Origin: Desulfocapsa sp. | GTDB lineage: Bacteria > Desulfobacterota > Desulfobulbia > Desulfobulbales > Desulfocapsaceae | Reading direction: 5' to 3' | Length of the DNA: 64,000 nucleotides | NCBI GenBank assembly: GCA_029935315.1 | Contig: JAOZKN010000005.1 | Coordinates: 1-64,000 of the forward strand | Part shown: piece by piece, positions 61,053-64,000 of the stretch | How positions within the stretch are numbered: position 1 is the stretch's first letter | Layout of the letters: each line of letters begins with the position of its first letter | Translations under genes and position numbers: made by a program | The notes under the pieces: generated by a model | Seen by the model: the letters and a program-made list of their open reading frames with translations, nothing else | What the model was told of the DNA's origin: nothing | Databases searched by the model: none

Positions 61053-62442
61053 GGAAAATTCAGAAAAGCTCTGGGGTGGACGTTTCGAGGGCACAACAGC
61101 TGCCTCGGTGGAGGCCTTTACCGCATCCATTCAGTACGATTCCCGCCTCTATCGCTATGATATTGCAGGAAGCAAGGCGCATGCCACCATGCTTGCCGCC
61201 AATGGCCTGCTCTCAAAAGATGAGCTTGCCTCCATCACCGATGGTTTGACTGCCATTGAGACAGATATAGAGGCGGGCACTTTCCCTTTTAAAAGTGAGC
61301 TTGAAGATATTCATATGAATATCGAAAAGGCACTGATTGATTCAATCGGGCCTGCTGGTGCCAAACTACACAGTGCGCGAAGCCGCAATGACCAGATTGC
61401 CCTGGATTTTCGCATGTATCTTCGTGATGAATGTGATCGTTTTGTGGAGTTATTAGACGAAGTTCGTCGTGCATTTGTTACCCTTGCCAGAACGTATATG
61501 GGGCAGATTATGCCCGGCTATACCCATCTGCAACGTGCACAACCGGTGTTGATTTCCCATCATATGATGGCCTATTTTGAGATGTTCGGCCGGGATCGGG
61601 AACGTATAATCGATTGCAGAAAACGGATCAATATTTCTCCTCTGGGCGCTGCAGCCATGGCAGGAACAGGACTTCCCATCGATCGGGAAATGGTTGCCGG
61701 ACTGCTTGGTTTTGACGGGGTTACTGCAAACTCCATGGACAGTTCCGGAGATCGGGATTTTGCCATTGAGTTTACTTCCTGTTGCACCCTGATCCAGCTG
61801 CATCTCTCCCGTTTGTCGGAGGAGCTGGTGCTCTGGTCCAGCCAGGAGTTTTCCTTTGTGCAGATATCGGATAAGTTCTGTACCGGCTCTTCCATTATGC
61901 CCCAGAAGAAGAACCCGGATATTCCTGAACTTATTCGTGGAAAATCTGGACGTGTTGTCGGAAGCCTGATGTCATTGATAACGCTTGTAAAAGGCTTGCC
62001 TCTCACTTACAACCGGGATCTGCAGGAAGACAAAGAACCGGTGTTTGATGCGGTGGATACCGTATCTGCATCCATGGCCATTATGGCAGAAATGCTTTCA
62101 AACCTCGATTTTAATACAGAGCGTATGGAAGAGGCCACCAGAACAGGATTTATGACGGCCACAGACCTTGCCGATTACCTTGTCTTGCATGACGTACCGT
62201 TTCGTGAGGCACATGGTATAGTGGGAAAAGCTGTTGCGACGTGTATTGCAAGAGGATGTGAGCTGACAGATTTATCACTTGTGGAGATACAGGAGTTCTC
62301 AAATGTTATCGATAAGGATATCTTTGAGGTCTTGAGTGTTGAAGGATCCGTGAATTCCAGAATCTCCACAGGCGGAACTGCAACACAACGTGTTGAAGAG
62401 GCAGTGCATGCTGCTGAAATACTGATGGGAATTGGAGAATAA
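61045..62442 (+). CDS. argH: Argininosuccinate lyase
   Basis: 465 residues. The fumarase-superfamily signature [12 protein letters not shown] is present near 290, with the earlier motifs [20 protein letters not shown], then [20 protein letters not shown] and [15 protein letters not shown]. It splits argininosuccinate into arginine and fumarate. Its start overlaps argG by eight bases, so translation is coupled. The lipoprotein gene begins two bases after its stop. Confidence 0.97.
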   Translation: MAKENSEKLWGGRFEGTTAASVEAFTASIQYDSRLYRYDIAGSKAHATMLAANGLLSKDELASITDGLTAIETDIEAGTFPFKSELEDIHMNIEKALIDSIGPAGAKLHSARSRNDQIALDFRMYLRDECDRFVELLDEVRRAFVTLARTYMGQIMPGYTHLQRAQPVLISHHMMAYFEMFGRDRERIIDCRKRINISPLGAAAMAGTGLPIDREMVAGLLGFDGVTANSMDSSGDRDFAIEFTSCCTLIQLHLSRLSEELVLWSSQEFSFVQISDKFCTGSSIMPQKKNPDIPELIRGKSGRVVGSLMSLITLVKGLPLTYNRDLQEDKEPVFDAVDTVSASMAIMAEMLSNLDFNTERMEEATRTGFMTATDLADYLVLHDVPFREAHGIVGKAVATCIARGCELTDLSLVEIQEFSNVIDKDIFEVLSVEGSVNSRISTGGTATQRVEEAVHAAEILMGIGE

Positions 62443-62444
62443 GG

Positions 62445-63497
62445 ATGTTGAAAAAAAGCCGGATAGCTGGATCATTACTTCTCGCAGGAACTTTGTTTCT
62501 GGCGGGCGGATGTGGATATAAGACAGAACCATTACCACCGGACAGTATTGTCCCCATGGCGATTGACGATTTACGTTATTCTGTGAGCGAAAAAAGTGTG
62601 ATTCTCAAATGGACATTCCCCAAAGAGACTATCAGGGGAACTGATCTCACAAATGTCACAAGCTTTGACGTCTTCAGAGCAGTGGTGCCTTTGAAGGATT
62701 ATTGCTCCACTTGTCCCATTCCTTTTCAGGTGGCGATGAAGGTTCCCGGTGGTCTTGTGGATCCGGAAGGAAATCGTCAGGGTGCGTATGAAACAGAAAT
62801 CCTTCGTTCCGGCCATAAGTATTTCTTTAAGGTTCTGGCCAGAACCAGCTGGTGGGCAGCCAGTGCAGATTCTAATATTGTCACTTTCGTCTGGCATGTT
62901 CCCCCCAGTGGCCCGGAAGGCTTGAGCATTAAGGTCGCTGATGCAAGTGCTGCACTGAACTGGCAGCCTGTGACCACCCTTCATGATGGGCAGGCAGTAG
63001 AGTATCCGCTGAGTTATCAAGTATTGCGCAGTAAGGATAACAAAGCATTTGCAGCTATTGGTGAGGCGACTGCCAGCACAGCGTTTACCGACAATAGCAT
63101 TATCAATGGCCAGACCTACTACTATCAAGTGCAGTCCATCCTGATGATTGAGGGTAATCCTGTGAGTGGCGGGTTATCCGGCAGTGAGAGTGCAACTCCG
63201 GTGGATCTGACACCTCCTGCACCTCCTGTTGGTGTGACTGCTGTACAGACAGCGAAGGGTATCAAGATTTTCTGGGATAAATCCCGTGACGCTGATGTAA
63301 AAGGTTACCGGATCTATCGACGCAGTGCTGCGGCAGACGCACCGAAATTAATTGGCGACGTACCCGCCATCCATAATATCTTTGAAGACACGAATGTAAC
63401 GGCGGATAGCAAATTCTATTATTCGGTTACAGCCTATGACCAGGCGGAAACTCCTAACGAGAGTGTGAAATCCCGTGAAGTCAGTTTAAGGCACTAG
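62445..63497 (+). CDS. Fibronectin type III domain lipoprotein
   Basis: 350 residues. A lipoprotein signal SRIAGSLLLAGTLFLAGGCG has lipobox LAGGC, and the residue after Cys (Gly) does not retain it at the inner membrane. Three Fn3-like beta domains follow at about 35-150, 160-255 and 260-350, the last two introduced by PPSGPEGLSIKVADASAALN and TPPAPPVGVTAVQTAKGIKI and ending in Tyr-x-Tyr strands (YYYQVQSIL, KFYYSVTAYD). The function is unknown, presumably on the outer membrane. It sits two bases after argH and ten before lysA, an arrangement known from other delta-proteobacterial arginine/lysine clusters. Confidence 0.85.
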   Translation: MLKKSRIAGSLLLAGTLFLAGGCGYKTEPLPPDSIVPMAIDDLRYSVSEKSVILKWTFPKETIRGTDLTNVTSFDVFRAVVPLKDYCSTCPIPFQVAMKVPGGLVDPEGNRQGAYETEILRSGHKYFFKVLARTSWWAASADSNIVTFVWHVPPSGPEGLSIKVADASAALNWQPVTTLHDGQAVEYPLSYQVLRSKDNKAFAAIGEATASTAFTDNSIINGQTYYYQVQSILMIEGNPVSGGLSGSESATPVDLTPPAPPVGVTAVQTAKGIKIFWDKSRDADVKGYRIYRRSAAADAPKLIGDVPAIHNIFEDTNVTADSKFYYSVTAYDQAETPNESVKSREVSLRH

Positions 63498-63507
63498 GAT
63501 TTAAAAT

Positions 63508-64000
63508 ATGAATCATTTTGATTATAAAAACGGAGAACTCTTTTGCGAAGATATCGCGGTGAGTGATATTGCAAAAGAGGTGGGGACACCACTCTACCTG
63601 TACTCCAAAGCAACCCTTGAACGTCATTTCAAGGCCTTTGATTCAGGTTTTGAAAATCTGGATCATCTTACCTGCTTTGCGGTGAAGAGTTGTTCTAATA
63701 TAGCTGTGTTATCAATCTTCTCCACCCTTGGTGGCGGGGCGGATATTGTGTCCGGCGGTGAGTTGTATCGTGCCTTGTCAGCCGGGATGGATCCCAAACG
63801 GATTATCTATTCCGGAGTTGGTAAGACGGAAGAAGAGTTGCGTTATGGGCTGCAATCCGGGATCCTGCTCTTTAACGTGGAGTCGGAACAGGAACTGCAC
63901 CGTTTGAACAGCGTTGCAGCAGAGTTGGATATGCGGGCACCCGTGGCTTTTCGGGTGAATCCTGATGTTGATCCCAAGACCCACGCCTATATCTCAACGG
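63508..64000 (+). CDS. lysA: Diaminopimelate decarboxylase, 5' part
   Basis: The gene runs off the end of the window; 164 codons are visible from ATG 63508. It begins with the short LysA strand region NHFDYKNGELFCEDIAVSDI, then VGTPLYLYSKATLERHF, and the PLP lysine Lys60 in CFAVKSCSNIAVL (most homologues have YAVKAN here, so the two residues after Lys vary). Next come GGGADIVSGGELYRALSAGM, GVGKTEEEL and VAFRVNPDVDPKTHAYIST. It makes lysine by decarboxylating meso-diaminopimelate. Ten bases separate it from the lipoprotein gene, so it probably shares the arginine transcript. Confidence 0.95.
   Translation, partial: MNHFDYKNGELFCEDIAVSDIAKEVGTPLYLYSKATLERHFKAFDSGFENLDHLTCFAVKSCSNIAVLSIFSTLGGGADIVSGGELYRALSAGMDPKRIIYSGVGKTEEELRYGLQSGILLFNVESEQELHRLNSVAAELDMRAPVAFRVNPDVDPKTHAYIST

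Overview
The window reads as chromosomal DNA of a Gram-negative, anaerobic delta-proteobacterium (Desulfobacterota), most like a Desulfobulbaceae/Desulfocapsa-type organism. The grounds are an arginine cluster argB-argD-argF-argG-argH running into lysA, an in-frame-UGA selenoprotein, a TRAP transporter with a TatT subunit, LPS-transport genes beside rpoN, and many periplasmic-binding-protein sensors. This is inference from gene content; there is no rRNA marker. I saw no tRNA, rRNA, CRISPR array, phage or intact insertion sequence.

Layout. 0-3.8 kb: the end of an outer-membrane barrel gene, a secreted protein of unknown role, and a 595-residue secreted protein of thirteen 39-residue WGSSSSDVYAVG repeats. 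3.9-6.2 kb: an EamA exporter, a small protein, an iron-sulfur flavoprotein and a short Cys-containing protein. 6.4-13.5 kb: a tightly overlapping nine-gene Mrp/Mbh-type cation/proton antiporter operon with three antiporter-like membrane subunits and no full-length MrpA, followed by a tandem universal stress protein, a CDF metal exporter and a phytase-like esterase. 17-24 kb: a PhnD-like binding protein with a hybrid histidine kinase, facing a four-gene TRAP operon (tatT-dctP-dctQ-dctM type). 24-30 kb: ftsH, an isochorismatase-type hydrolase and a 921-residue ELWxxDGT-repeat protein. 30-33.5 kb: an AmrS-type radical SAM enzyme, a CarS-like/metallophosphoesterase fusion and a second stress protein. 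33.8-41 kb: a PhnD-GAF-HD-GYP receptor with a degenerate GGDEF tail, a CDP-alcohol phosphatidyltransferase and a TAXI binding protein with its own hybrid kinase. 41-50 kb: a HyuA-HyuB/5-oxoprolinase fusion, a proteobacterial sortase with its VIT/vWA target, and a lipoprotein plus DUF4105 pair. 50.5-55.8 kb: a glycosyltransferase-like gene, then on the minus strand lptA-lptB-rpoN-WYL regulator-DUF1456. 56-64 kb: the arginine cluster with a selenoprotein gene between argD and argF, an Fn3 lipoprotein and the start of lysA.

How the parts work together. The antiporter block, stress proteins and metal exporter suggest ion and pH homeostasis. Three loci couple a periplasmic solute-binding domain to a signalling output (kinase, HD-GYP, kinase), which points to nutrient-sensing receptors. 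The arginine block carries the pathway from N-acetylglutamate to arginine except argC and argJ, which are not in view.

The most notable observations are: the ArsC/thioredoxin-like selenoprotein with a UxxC motif and a predicted SECIS hairpin, which ordinary gene calling would truncate; a third antiporter subunit that has lost two conserved charged residues; a CarS-like lipid-enzyme domain fused to a phosphoesterase; a C-terminal FPWxMFLPA tail shared by two unrelated repeat proteins; and palindromic intergenic elements, two of them inside the arginine cluster.
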